A DNA stretch of 64,000 nt, taken from the NCBI RefSeq assembly GCF_963082655.1, contig NC_081553.1, positions 209,662,696 through 209,726,695 on the forward strand, read 5' to 3'. Shown here one piece after another: positions 46,801-57,539 of the stretch (position 1 is its first letter; each line of letters begins with the position of its first letter). The stretch is from Stomoxys calcitrans (Eukaryota; Arthropoda; Insecta; Diptera; Muscidae). Both the position numbers and the translations under genes were made by a program. The notes under the pieces are model-generated. The model was not told where the DNA came from, did no database searches, and saw only the letters and a list, made by a program, of their open reading frames with translations.

Positions 46801-49068
46801 AGCTTGTTTATACATATATTTAGGTACTCAAACGATAGTAAATATTGGGCAGGTAGACCATTTGATGTCGACTCGTACACAATACATCTTTTTGGGCTTT
46901 GGACATCCCCGAATATTATGCTCATTGACTTCACATATTGCATTTTACGACAACAGTGGCCACTGTGCCGTTGTCATATCTCCATCCACTGTGCCTCAGT
47001 GTCCGTCCGCAGTTATTTACGTAAATACTCGTATTTGTTCATACAAACATACGCTGGTCTCGACTTACCGGCACATCGTTATTCACGGGCTGGCCACACA
47101 ACCATCCGTACATATGTTTGTTAATATGAACACACACTGGCCGTGGTTATCCTCGCAGGGTATACAAACTGATGTGGGTATGGGCTTTTATATCTTGGCA
47201 CTGGTGATCCCATTGAATGTCGTTATTCGACGTCTTTTTTTAACAAGACAAGTGGAATATATTTCTCACTCGGTTCATTTGGTAGTCTATACTTAATGTC
47301 ACACCTTTCTGAGGATGGGCATGAGTCGCTCGAGCAGACGAGACCATTAGACGTGCGGCATGGTCAGCAGTCGTTCACTCCGAAGCCCTTGAGAGCTTCG
47401 TTCGGTTCCTAACGCGATTCGTTCGCTTCCTTACGCGACTCGTTCGCTTTCCAACGCGATCCGTTCGCTTCCATACGCGACTCGTTCGCTTCCTAACGCG
47501 ATCCGTTCGCTCCCTTACGCGACTTGTTCGCTTCCTAGGTCGATTCGTTCGCTTCCTAACGCAATCCAGTCGCTCCCTTACGCGACTTGTTCGCTTCCAA
47601 ACGCAATCCAGTCGCTCCCTTACTCGAATCGTTCGCTTCCTAACGCGATCCGTTCGCTCCCTTACGCGACTTGTTCGCTTCCTAGGTCGATTCGTTCGCT
47701 TCCTAACGCAATCCAGTCGCTCCCTTACGCGACTTGTTCGCTTCCTAACGTGATTCGTTCGCTACTCAAAGCGACTCGTTTGCTTCCCAACGCGACTCGT
47801 TCGCTGCCCAACGAGACTCGTTCGCTGCCCAACGAGACTCGTTCGCTTCCCAACGCGATCCGTTCGCTCCCTTACGCGACTTGTTCGCTCCCTTACGCGA
47901 CTTGTTCGCTTCCTAACGCGATTCGTTCGCTACCCAAAGCAACTGGTTCGTTTCCCAACGCGACTCGTTCGCTTCTATCCTAACTTGCTCTTATCTCTAC
48001 AGTGCCCAGCCAGAATAGTTGTGCTACCCGAGGTCCACGTCCGAGCCATATCCGAATCCCGAATCATCCCACGGCTGGAAAATATCCAAATACCAGCCGA
48101 AACATCCCAAGAACAAACCGTCCGAATACCGAACAAATCTACCGAATAGAAGCCGAAACTTCCCAAGAACTATCCGTCCGAATACCAAAGAAATCTACCG
48201 AATAGCAGCCGAAACATCTCAAGAACCATCCATCCGAATACCGAATACCAAGACGACCCGACCGAGCGGCCAAACTCCCGATATTGACTGACACCTATCA
48301 ACGCACTGCAACTAAGAGCTTAGTACTCCATCTTGAATTGTAGTAACTGAAGAATATTATCAATAAAACCTAGATTGCGTATCCGGAAACGAATATTTAG
48401 GTGTGTTATTATTTAAGGTATGCGGGTCCTTAAGGTTAAACCCTTGACGACTGTTGGTCTACCTCAGCCGAAAACAAAACCACGTTACAAACTTGATAAT
48501 CTTATAAACCGAGTGACTACCTATGTTTTATGAAAGTCTTACATTAAAAAGGTGGTATCAAGAATGAGGGCTGCGAAGCGGAGCACCGGGATGCTAGTGA
48601 CATTTTATTTACTTACATTAATGGGGCAAGTGTGATTGAAATTGGTATACGGGCCAATGTAATCATATAAGCGGGCAATTGCCAGATTAGATTTTCGATT
48701 TTTTAGAAAAGTGCAACCATTCCAGCTATTATTTAGGAAAGTCATTGGTTTCCGAGATCCATGTAGCCCCACCGTAATTCTGATCTTAAATCTCTTCATA
48801 GGTAACTGTAGCATTCGTGCAATGATGGTTACTTCGGTAACATTTTTGGGGGTTTTGCCAATATCACACATGTCGAATGTTGCATAGGCTGGATCGTGTG
48901 CTTTACATTCAATTTGTTTTACAACAAATTTGCTGCAAATATACTTAAATTTTTCACCAAAAAAAAAATGTCATTTTATACGATCCGGTTTAATAGAAGC
49001 AAATTCAGCATATATACCTGTTGTACGAGAAGGACAATTAATAAGTACTTGAGAATTGTTCTTTTCAT
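43858..49068 (-). CDS. DUF1091-8: DUF1091 family protein with a 4.6-kb repeat-filled intron 2 (173 aa)
   Basis: Exon 1 (49,018-49,068): MKRTILKYLLIVLLVQQ, signal peptide, donor GTATAT. Exon 2 (48,617-48,943; acceptor TTTAAG, donor GTAAGT): ECKAHDPAYATFDMCDIG, NGCTFLKNRKSN, NFNHTCPIN. The first exon 3 downstream on this strand is 43,858-44,001 (acceptor TCAATAG): HDIHIKNMIPPEG, VGEIITSVEI, FTIEAISGYD, stop. Sizes 51, 327 and 144 bp equal those of DUF1091-6. Joining exon 2 to exon 3 across 4,615 bp is inferred from strand, phase and subfamily match. Intron 2 holds a family A element with a MITE, family F and C repeats, a SINE, a minisatellite and an LTR-like block. All exons are open. Secreted; function unknown. 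Confidence 0.78.
44150..45270. mobile_element. Array elements (family C end, then family A) in intron 2 of DUF1091-8
   Basis: 'ttcggccgggtcgaaa' and 'gggaacccaccgccatgg' form a family C end. From about 44,340 units of about 155 bp follow, with 'gggagctatatctaaatctg' and 'gtgccaaattttg', then the family A end module ('cacagacggacatggctaaa', 'ggtatatttatcaatgggtc', 'cacagtgatggtgtagtgta'). A MITE interrupts the array at 44,742. Confidence 0.7.
44742..44978 (-). mobile_element. mariner-derived MITE, 237 bp, inside family A array
   Basis: Intact inverted ends and TA flanks. The array unit is split between 'gcaaatcgggtaata' and 'tatctaaatctgaaccg'. Confidence 0.93.
45271..46010 (+). repeat. Family F repeats ('ggtactatttggtac')
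   Basis: Degenerate units with 'agtacgaaatggta', 'ttggtactatttggtac' and 'aatgatctattaaaaactc'. Fragments also occur at 16,333-16,480 and 61,030-61,200, so it is dispersed. No coding sequence. Confidence 0.55.
46015..46790 (+). mobile_element. Array element, family C, short copy split by a SINE
   Basis: 'cgtttgtaacacctcgaaat' and 'tcgatagcggtcgaacgc'-type text, then the SINE at 46,208-46,506. Then one array unit ('gatatagctcccatataaac', 'ttgcacatagtattctgtta') and the end 'ttagcagaatccattgtggt'. It has one repeat unit, the smallest intact form here, and shows the element skeleton clearly. Confidence 0.75.
46208..46506 (-). mobile_element. tRNA-derived SINE inside a family C element
   Basis: Perfect box B (46,442-46,452 on the minus strand), box A and body as in the 41,280 copy. 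'tgcaca' at both borders may be the target duplication: the uninterrupted family reads 'gcttgaaattttgcacagat'. Confidence 0.88.
46800..47296. other. No recognised feature
   Basis: A 144-codon frame occurs (46,862-47,296) but has no recognised domain, no signal peptide and no splice context. Confidence 0.4.
47297..48489 (+). mobile_element. Possible solo LTR or LTR end containing a minisatellite
   Basis: It starts TGTCACACC and ends ACGTTACA (TG...CA type). An 'aataaaacc' polyadenylation-like signal is near 48,362. 'ggtggtatcaagaatgaggg' at 48,551 recalls a tRNA-Met-type primer site, but it is 60 bp beyond the proposed end. No matching target duplication was seen (cttaa versus aactt), and no gag-pol is present. 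It is a tentative call. Confidence 0.3.
47395..47985 (+). repeat. 21-bp minisatellite
   Basis: About 28 units of the type 'gttcgcttcctaacgcgactc' with variants (ccttacgcgacttg, caacgagactcg). Composition is far more GC- and CpG-rich than the surroundings. Open frames here arise because 21 is a multiple of 3. After it, 48,050-48,290 contains a looser repeat with 'ccgaatacc' and 'gccgaaacatccc'. Confidence 0.93.
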
Positions 49069-49239
49069 TTTGTTGCTGCTTGTCTATCAAATGTTCGAGA
49101 ATGGTCCGATGATAAAGATTGGTGGACTATAGTTTGTTGTGAGTCTTTGTTTGGAAATCGACGCACATAATGAACTCTAATAAGAGATATGTTTTCAATA
49201 TTTAATGACTGTTTTCCTGTATGTCTCAATTATCCAAAC

Positions 49240-50235
49240 TATTTTATAAAAAATAAAATTGAAATTGTTGCGCTTTGTTTGTTTGTTGTCCGTTCCGCGT
49301 TGACTCAAAAACGGCTGAACTGATTTTTAAGAAATTTTCACAGATAGTAAAGTTTGAGCCCTCGGGGGAAAATAGGGTACTACTTTTTTTTGATATCCGG
49401 AAGGGGGGAGGGCCCTCCTCTTTACCCAAATTTGCAAAAAAGCCAGATCTCGGAGATGGGTGCACCGATTTAAGCGCAATTTTGTATGCCACCTTATGGT
49501 ACCCCAAAAACACGAAATTGGTATAAAATTTAGGATCATATAACATGGGGGGACGTCCTATCCCAAAACCCACCCGAACGAGCATGTTTACCGATTGGTA
49601 CAATATGGGCATCAAATGAAAGGTATTTAAGAGTAGAGTAAGAACTTGATACAAAAACTTCACCTTAAGTGTTGGGGGGGGGGTCCCCCACTCCAAAAAA
49701 ACCCCAACAGCACTCTTTCACCTCTTTTGGGCACTATAGGTATCAAATGAAAGGTATTTAATAGAAGAGTACAAATCTGACATAAAAATTTAATCCTTGG
49801 TATATTAGGGGCCTCCCCACCCTCCAAAACCCCCCGAGATAATGTGGGGGTATATCAAACGAAAGGTATTTAAGAGTAGAGTACGAACTTGGCATACAAA
49901 TCTCGTTCAAAGTGTTCGAGGTGATCCCCACCCCAAAACAACCCCCCAACAGATCTCTTTCGTCGCTTTGGGCAATATGGATATTGCCTATCTGAGGCAC
50001 CTCCATAACCCCAACACCCCACAGCATGGCTTATTTATCAATTTGGACAATATGGATATCAAATGAAAGATGTTTGGAAATAGAGTACACATCTATTGTA
50101 TTATTAGAATTTGGTCCATTAAACGGGCATGAATGTCCAACGTCACAAAATGGGTATCAAATAAAAGGCATTTGGGAGTTGACTACGAATCTGGTATACA
50201 TATTTGGGGTAGAGTTTGGGACCGGCCCACCCACT
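49240..50235 (+). repeat. Family B element with leader and array
   Basis: Leader 'gactcaaaaacggctgaact' and 'gaaattttcacagatagtaa', then units with 'caaatgaaaggtatttaaga', 'gtagagtacgaacttgg' and 'ccccaccctcc'. It is the same organisation as 1,431-2,465 and lies upstream of DUF1091-8. Confidence 0.65.
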
Positions 50236-50267
50236 TCATAACCTTCAATAGGATGTGTAGTTCGAGC

Positions 50268-50590
50268 GGGATGCAAATGCAAATTTGCTAATTTTGCCCA
50301 TGATCATTCCACTAAAGAACAGGGTCAAACTTCTCACATGAGTGCAGTCCGATTCAAGTTTAACTCAATGATAAGGGGCCCCCTTTTTAAAGCCGAGTCC
50401 GAAAGGGGTGTCGCAGTGCGACACCACTTTGGAGAGAAGTTTACCATGGCATAGTACCTCACAAATGATGACAGCATTAGGAGGGGGAAAACCACCGCTG
50501 AAAATTTTTTCTGATAGTCTCGCTATGATTCGAACCCAGGCGTTCAGCGTCATAGGCGGACATACTAACCTCTGCGCTGCGATGGCCGTG
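50268..50590 (-). mobile_element. tRNA-derived SINE, adjoining NLR-4
   Basis: Body and tail as in the other copies. The B box reads TGGGTTCGAATCATAG (one change). Head at about 50,525-50,590. Confidence 0.82.
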
Positions 50591-50599
50591 CCAGTATAG

Positions 50600-52530
50600 G
50601 GCACGTCCTTTCATTTGTATATGGCCGTGCGCTATACTGGCCCCGCCACATTGGGGCGAGCAAGAGATGGTAGGTATTGATTTGTCCTTCTCGGGTCTTT
50701 TCCAGGTTTTGGCGCAGTGTGGATTTACCAGGTCTAAAGCCGCATTGACAGGGCCCAATTGTCTCATTGTCTTAGGGTTTTAATCTTTCACACAGTACGC
50801 TCCGGTCGGCTCCTACTGCCTTGTTTTCTTTAGTCGCGTCACTGCTACCTGGACCTCATTCTGACTAGGAGGTAAATATTCCATACCATCATCATTGATT
50901 GGTTCTGCAGTATCCTCTTCGCCGCCAACGTCGGACACTAGCAGTTGGGTAAAATATTTATTCCATATCTTCAGCATGTTATCTGTGTCAGTTACCAGAT
51001 TTCCTTCTTTCTCTCTGCAGGAGGATGTTTAATTCTTTGGTGCAATTTCCGGACTTCATTCTGACTCCTGTACATCTCAATTCGCTCACACTCACGTTTC
51101 TCCTCTCTCTGGGAGAAATCCCGATACCTCTCCTTCATCTGGCGCGTTGCTACTAATTGCAGGGTTGCTCTATATGCCGCATTCTTGGCTTCAGTAGCAT
51201 CTCGACACACTTGGTCGTACCATGGGTTTCTTGGAGGAGGCTTCCGGTACCCAAGTACGTATTTCGCGGCATTTTCCATGGAGTGGGCAATAGTTTGCCA
51301 CTGCGCCATTATATCATCGGAACAAGGAGTGCTTTCATCAAGCAGTTGGGTTAGTCGAGTGGAGTATGCCGCTGCCATTTGTTGTGTTTGCAGCTTTTCA
51401 ATGTTCAGCTTCCGTGCAGTGTCAGATCGTACTTTCCTCGCCATGTTCAAACGGGTGCGAACCTTTGCTGCAACAAGGTAGAGATCCGAATTTATATTCG
51501 CTCCACGGATCGACCGTTTATCTAACACGCTGGATGGATGCCTTCCATCTATCACAACGTGATCAATTTGGTTCCTCTTGTTTTGATCGGGTGAGATCCA
51601 TGTGGCTTTGTGAATATCCTTATGTTGAAATCTGGTGCTACTAACTGCCATGTTTTTTGGCGCGGCGAAATCTATCAGCCTCAACCCATTACTGGACGTT
51701 ATCTCGTGGAGGATAAACTTTCCGACTGTTGGACCAAAAATGTCTTCCTTCCCTATCTTCGCATAAAAAATTTTTCCCAGAAAGATTTTGATATCATGGG
51801 CGGGGCAGCGGTCATATTCTCTCTCTAGGTGCTCGTAGAAAACTATCCTTGGTCTGCTCGTCTTTGTCTTCCGTCGGGGCGTGGGCACAAATAAGGCTGA
51901 TGTTGAAGAATTTGGCTTTTATGCGGATTGTGGCTAGCTTCTCATACGCTGGAGTAAAGCTGGAGACAAGGTGTTTCAGTTTCCGATGAACCACAAATCC
52001 ACAGCCAAATTCATGCCTCGTGTTATGGCAGCTATAGTATAGTTGGTCACCGTTTGGTGTTGTAGTGACGACATTCCCAGTCCATTGCACTTTCTGCAAG
52101 GTGGTAATATCCGCCTTGTACTTCTCTAATACATCCGCCAGCGCATATACTGCACCTTCTCTTTAAAGAGTGCGGACATTCCAGGTGCAGATCCGCATTT
52201 CATGGTCCCTTTTTCGTTTGTGTGGGTCGTCAACGTTGGGGAGGGGTCCGTTTTTACTATTCCTTTGTTTCTCATAGCAGTTCTCATAGTTTTTCGGGGT
52301 CGGGTTACTGACCCAGCGCATGGGTTTTGTGGAAATGCACATGTATACCTCGTTGTGGCGAGCAGCTTGCTCCAAGATCCGACGCTCGCCCCCAGCCGCC
52401 CCTAATCTGGGAACAAACGCTGATGTTGGCCATTGGTTATTTGAAGGCGCCAATAACACGCCTTGTCATCTCGAGTATCATTGGCACTCAGTATTTAATT
52501 AAGAGCCATTATCACCTGCCTCCTCACTGA
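50600..52530 (-). mobile_element. NLR-4: RTE-like non-LTR retrotransposon remnant (endonuclease and RT start)
   Basis: Minus-strand order: MRICTWNVRTL (about 52,193), the endonuclease N-terminus; QKVQWTGN (about 52,096); CGFVVHRKLKHLV; ICAHAPTEDKDE (about 51,890); then a 298-codon frame (51,888-50,992). That frame carries NGLRLIDFA, HKATWISPDQNKRNQIDHVVI and RGANINSDLYLVAAKVR, the end of an APE-type endonuclease, and then the linker before RT (NPWYDQVCRDATEAKNAAYR). After a stop and frameshifts, RT-start text follows and is cut near the SINE. The rest of RT is missing. The QIDHVVI and SDLYLVAAK boxes favour the RTE group; the clade is inferred. Confidence 0.85.
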
Positions 52531-52771
52531 GACTCTCCTCTAGAAAATATATGCAAAATCTATATAACTTAAAACGACTTGTTCTGGGTCAAGAAACATT
52601 TGTATGAAATCAGGATTACAATACTTTCGTCCGTTCAAAATATGCTTTTGCATAAAATCCGGTCCCTAATAATAACCCACACTTGCTCAACCTTTACAAG
52701 TTCTTTGCTATACTATTCTTTGAATAGAAAGCATTGAATATGGAAGATTTTTTGGGACGCTCTTTTATATA

Positions 52772-53009
52772 TTGGTTTGCCCAAAAAGTAATTGCGGATT
52801 TTTTAAAAGAAAGTAAATGCATTTTTAATAAAACTTAGAATGAACTTTAATCAAATATACTTTTTTTACACTTTTTTTCTAAAGCAAGCTAAGAGTAACA
52901 GCTGATAACTGACAGAAGAAAGAATGCAATTACAGAGTCACAAGCTGGGAAAAACTTTGTCAACGCCGACTATATAAAAAAATCCGCAATTACTTTTTGG
53001 GCAACCCAA
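52772..53009 (-). mobile_element. mariner-derived MITE, 238 bp
   Basis: 'ttggtttgcccaaaaagtaa' to 'tttttgggcaacccaa', TA flanks, interior as in the 237-bp form. Confidence 0.92.
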
Positions 53010-53119
53010 TATATTGTACTTACTGCAAGTTTCTAACAAAATTAAATAAAAGGAATAGCGATGGATTTTGTTTTTTTTTTACGATAAAAATTTTTATTAC
53101 AACAAATGACCATAAGTAT

Positions 53120-53338
53120 TACCATAATATTTTCGATATAACATTTTAGTAACATGGAATTTTAATCTCATACCGGTATTCATAAAACTTAATGTAGACT
53201 TCAAATACGTTAATTTGAAAGATTTCCTTTAAAAAACTATCAAATAAACCTATTTTAAGACATCCTTAAGTTTTGTGAATAAGGCCGTTAGTCTATGAGA
53301 ATATAAAATTCCATTAACTATAGTTAAAAATATGGTAT
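53120..53338. mobile_element. Fold-back MITE-like repeat of another family, ~219 bp
   Basis: Long imperfect inverted arms: 'accataatatttt' and 'aaaaatatggt' at the ends; 'acatggaattttaatctcat' against 'atgagaatataaaattccat'; 'attcataaaacttaa' against 'ttaagttttgtgaata'. The transcript would fold into one hairpin. No similarity to the mariner MITEs. Confidence 0.65.
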
Positions 53339-53344
53339 ATGTAA

Positions 53345-54113
53345 ATAAATAAACATGTATAATAAATCAATGGTACAGTAGTAAATCCTCGTTCTTCCAA
53401 TTCAACTGATACATCTTCACTAAGTTTTAATGTGTGACATGTGTATGTGGCAAAGTAAAATTTTATTCAAAATTGAATAAATATAAGTGATACGACACTA
53501 AATGTATCCTTTAAAACTGCGCCTATAGAGGGCGCAATTTTCATTTCATTAAGTTTAAATTTTTGCAATGATTTCTTCTATGACTTCCAATTAACTTCAT
53601 TAAATGACTTTCAATTGACTTCATTAAATTTGGTTTTATACGGTCTGTGCATTCATATTGCTTCTATTTAAATCGATCTCCTGATATTTACTTCTCATTT
53701 TCGTTTGAAATAGATGTGATGGAAATTAACGATGGTATCGATATTTATTATCATCGAAATATCGAATGTTGCGATTATCAATAGTTTGCCAGCTCTAGTT
53801 CTCATTCACTGTAGTTCTGATGTTGAAAGTATTTGCCAGCATAGAGTAAGTTTCCTTAAAATCTGTCTTGACTCAGTCTACATTGCTGTTTATAAAGTGT
53901 TTTCGCAGTTATCGGCGAGTTAAGCATAACCAGCGTTGCTGTAACCAAGTGACTACTACTGTACAAAGGACTTCAGTGTTTTTTGTATGTAAATGTATAT
54001 ATGTACAATAACTAACATCCATCACCATGATGTAAAACATCAAACGTATTGTTGAGGAACTGCGCCATATGAAAAGTATCTCCATCCAGAATTTCTATTA
54101 TGAATATATGCTT
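53345..54113. other. No recognised gene; degenerate family C traces near 53,520-53,700
   Basis: 'agagggcgcaattttcat' and 'tttaaatcgatctcctgat' resemble worn family C units; the rest is unassigned. Confidence 0.4.
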
Positions 54114-54260
54114 CTAATCATCATAGTTGGCTGTTGTTTCTATACTGAATCGTTGTTTATTCCCCGCAGAAATTTCAATATTTGCGATAAAGTCACCGAC
54201 AAAAACGACTACAGGTGATTCTTCTTTGATCACGGTCATATTTATTATACGCACATCATG
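54114..54260 (-). pseudogene. DUF1091-9: orphan exon 3 of a DUF1091 gene
   Basis: After acceptor TGTTTAG the exon reads HDVRIINMTVIKEESP, VGDFIANIEI, FSIETTANYDD and stops: 48 codons, open. It matches exon 3 of DUF1091-8 and -10 in position and pattern, and its 3' flank ('gcgccatatga', 'tatgcttctaatc') is shared with both. No exon 1 or 2 lies between it and the next exon 3 copy at 60,449; that interval is all repeats. The gene has lost its 5' part, although an intact exon and acceptor suggest the loss is not ancient. Confidence 0.75.
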
Positions 54261-54326
54261 CTAAACAAATGAAACCAAGTGGGTTTGAAATAAATAAAGA
54301 TAAAAATGTAAAAAGACATTTAGTTT

Positions 54327-54686
54327 GAATGGACCTTACTTAAGGTACCCAACACCTCGGATATGTTTATAAGAGTGTCCCAAAAAAAAAAAAAAAAAGT
54401 TCATAATTTTTTTTGTACCCACCACGAAAGGATGTGGGTATATTCATTTTGTCATTCCGTTTGCAAGACATCGAAATATCCATTTCCGACCCTATAAAGT
54501 ATATATGAATGGACCTTACTTAAGGTACCCAACACCTCGGATATGTTTATTAGAGTGTCCCAAAAAAAAAAACAAAAAGTTCATAATTTTTTTTTTATCC
54601 ACCACGAAAGGATGTGGGTATATTCATTTTGTCATTCCGTTTGCAAGACATTGAAATATCAATTTCCGACCCTATAAAGTATATAT
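54327..54686. repeat. Exact-period tandem duplication, 2 x 180 bp
   Basis: 54,327-54,506 and 54,507-54,686 are the same sequence with few substitutions ('ggaccttacttaaggtaccc', 'gtcattccgtttgcaagaca'). Each unit spans the junction of DUF1091-9 intron DNA and the left end of a family D element, so the duplication happened after that element inserted. Confidence 0.92.
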
Positions 54687-56425
54687 ATTCTTGATCTGCA
54701 TAAAAATCTACGCCAATCCAGCCATATCCGTCCGTCTGTCTGTTGAAATCACGCTACAGTCTTTAAAAATTGATATATTGAGCTGAAACCTTGCACAGAT
54801 TCATTTTTGGTCCATAAGCAAGTTAAGTTCGACGATGGCCTATATCGGACTATATCTTGATATAGCCCCCATATAGACCGATCCGCTGATTTAGGGTCTA
54901 AGGCCCATAAAAGCCACATTTGTTATCCGATTATGCTGAAATTTGGGATAGTGAGTTGTGTTCGACATCCTTCTTTAACTTGGATCGGTTTAGATTTGGA
55001 ACCAGATTGGTTCAGATTTGGATATAGCTGCCATACAGACCGATCCCTCGATTTTTGGTCTTGCGCCCATAAAAGGAGCATAGCTGCCATATAGACCGAT
55101 CTCTCGATTTAAGGTTTTGGGCCCTAAAGGGCACATTGATTGTCCTATGTCGCCGTAATTTGGGACAGTGAGTTAAGTTTGGCCCCTCGACATATTTCTG
55201 CAATTTGGCCCAGATCGATCCAGATTTGCATATAGCTGCCATATATACCGATCTCTCGATTTAAGGTTTTGGGCCCATAAAAGGCGCATTTATTGTTCGA
55301 TGTCGCCGAAATTTGGGACAGTTAATTGTGTTAGGCTCTTCGACATTTTTCTGCAACTTGGTCCAAATCGGTCCAGATTTGGATATAGCTGCCATATAGA
55401 CCGATCCCTCGATTTAAGACCTTGTGCCCATAAAAGGCACATTTAATGTCCGATTTTGCCAAATTTGGGACAGTCGGTTATGTTAGGCCCTTCGACATAC
55501 TTCTGCAATATGACACAGATCGGTCCAGATCTGAATATAGCTGCCATATAGACCGATCCCTCGATTTAAGGTTTTGTGCCCATAAAAAGCGCATTTATTG
55601 TCCGATGTCGCCGTAATTTGGGACAGTGAGTTAAGTTTGGCCCCTCGACATATTTCTGCAATTTGGGCCAGATCGATCCATATTTGCATATAGCTGCCAT
55701 ATATACCGATCTCTCGATTTAAGGTTTTGGGCCCATAAAAGGCGCATTTATTGTTCGATGTCGCCGGAATTTGGGACAGTTAGTTGTGTTAGGCTCTTCG
55801 ACATTTTTCTGCAACTTGGTCCAAATCGGTCCAGATTTGGATATAGCTGCCATATAGACCGATCCCTCGATTTAAAGTCTTGGCCTCATAAAAGGCGCAT
55901 TTATAATCCGATTTCACTGAAATGTGCCACATTGACTTATGTTAGGCTTTTCGACATCCATGTCGTATATGGTTCAGATCGGTTTATTTTTAGATACAGC
56001 TGCTAAAAAGATCAATATTTTGAAATACGCAATTGAACAATGACTTGTAGTTATTATTGGGTTGCCCAAAAAGTAATTGCGGATATTTCATATAGTCGGC
56101 GTTGACAAATTTTTTCACAGCTTGTGACTCTGTAATTGCATTCTTTCTTCTGTCAGTTATCAGCTGTTACTTTTAGCTTGCTTTAGAAAAAAATGATTAA
56201 ATGATTAAAGTTCATTCTAAGCCTTATTAAAATGCATTTACCTTCCTTTAAAAAATCCGCAATTACTTTTTGGGCAACCCAATAGCATTTGGTCCAAATC
56301 GAAATATATTTCAATATAGCTGCTATGGGGTATAAGGAATGCATTTTTCACCGGATTTTGACGAAAGGTGATTTACATATATACCCGAGGTGGTGGGTAT
56401 CCAAAGTTCGGCCCGGCCGAAGTTA
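54590..56425 (+). mobile_element. Array element, family D, complete
   Basis: The left end module ('accacgaaaggatgtgggta', 'gtccgtccgtctgtctgttg') is followed by about seven units of about 165 bp. The right end reads 'atatacccgaggtggtgggt', 'ttcggcccggccgaag', 'gcctttttg'. Alternate units match better than neighbours ('gacagtgagttaagtttggc' near 55,165 and 55,622), indicating a higher-order unit of about 457 bp. A MITE splits the end region. Confidence 0.8.
56057..56282 (+). mobile_element. mariner-derived MITE, 226 bp, inside a family D element
   Basis: Intact inverted ends, TA flanks; the family D end is split between 'gacttgtagttat' and 'gcatttggtccaaatcg', which are continuous at about 4,690-4,745 apart from local text. 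Confidence 0.92.
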
Positions 56426-56429
56426 ACGC

Positions 56430-57060
56430 CTTTTTGTCCGATTTGGTTAAAATTTTGCACATAGTGCTCTTTTATGACTTTCAACAACTGTTTCAAGTAC
56501 GGTCCAAATCGGTAAAGAACCTGATAGAGCTCTCATATAAACCGAACTCCCGATTTGACTTCTTGAGCCTATGGAAGTCACAATTTTCATCCGATATAGC
56601 TGAAATTTTGCACATAGTTTTCTGTTATGACTTCCAACAACTGTACCAAGTGCGGTTTATACCCTGATATAGCTCCCATATAAACCAATCTTCCAATTTG
56701 ACATCTTAAGCCTATAAAAGCCAGCATTTTTCTCCAATTTGGCTGAAATTTTGCACATAGTGTTCTGTTATGACTTCCAACAACTGTGCCAAGTACGGTT
56801 CAAATCGGTCAAGAACATGATATAGCTCCCATATAAACCGATCTCACGATTTGACTTCTTGAGCCCTTACAAGCCGCGATTTTTATCCGATTTGGCTGAA
56901 ATTTTGCATATAGTGTGCTGCTATGACTCTCAACAACTGCACCAAGTACGGTCTAATTCAGTCTATAACTAGATATAGCTCCCATATGTTAACAGAATCC
57001 ATGGTGGTGCGTTCCCAAGATTCAGGCCGGACGAACTTAGCACGCTTTTACTTGCTTCCT
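56430..57060 (+). mobile_element. Array element, family C, right part
   Basis: Three to four units with 'gatttgacttcttgagccc' and 'ttctgttatgacttccaaca', ending 'ttaacagaatccatggtgg', a degraded palindrome 'ttcaggccggacgaa' and 'gcacgcttttacttg'. It adjoins the family D right end. Confidence 0.72.
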
Positions 57061-57159
57061 TTTGATTCGAATAAACAAACTAGGATATATTATGGTGATC
57101 GGTTAACTATTTATAACCCGTGCCAACATGAAGTCCATATTTGAATAAAGAACTTTCTA

Positions 57160-57530
57160 AGGAAACCAGTTAAGGATTTGAGGTCTTTGCATGAAATATG
57201 TAAACAGAGGGGCTATATCAACATATAGTCCTATATGAACCATATTCATTACGGATGTCGAGCGTCCCCAGACAACTCACTGGACCAAATATCAGCAAAA
57301 TCGGGTAATAAATGCGGCATCTATACTCCTTTTACCTTCAATTGGGAGATCGATTTGTATTAGATCAAGAAATTGTCTGATCTGGAGGTCGAGCATACTT
57401 AGAAAACTCACTGGACGAAATCGGATAATAAATGCGGCTTCAATGGTCCTAAGACCTTTAATTGGAAGATCGGTCTATATGGGGGCTATATCAAAATATT
57501 GTTCAATCTTAAGAAAACTCAACTTCTTGT
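57160..57530 (-). repeat. Family D-like array fragment
   Basis: Two to three worn units with 'actcactggac', 'ggtaataaatgcggc' and 'ggtctatatgggggctatat'. Confidence 0.55.
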
Positions 57531-57539
57531 TTGAACCGT

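Noticed and set aside
46862..47296. 144-codon frame as a possible novel gene
   Set aside because: No domain, signal peptide, splice context or family resemblance; the frame is overlapped by others of similar quality.
47395..47985. Regular short repeats resembling a CRISPR array
   Set aside because: The units are contiguous 21-bp minisatellite repeats without unique spacers, and the sequence is eukaryotic.
50992..51888. The 298-codon frame as a host endonuclease gene
   Set aside because: It continues into RT-linker sequence of a non-LTR element, and its N-terminal endonuclease part lies in other frames upstream.
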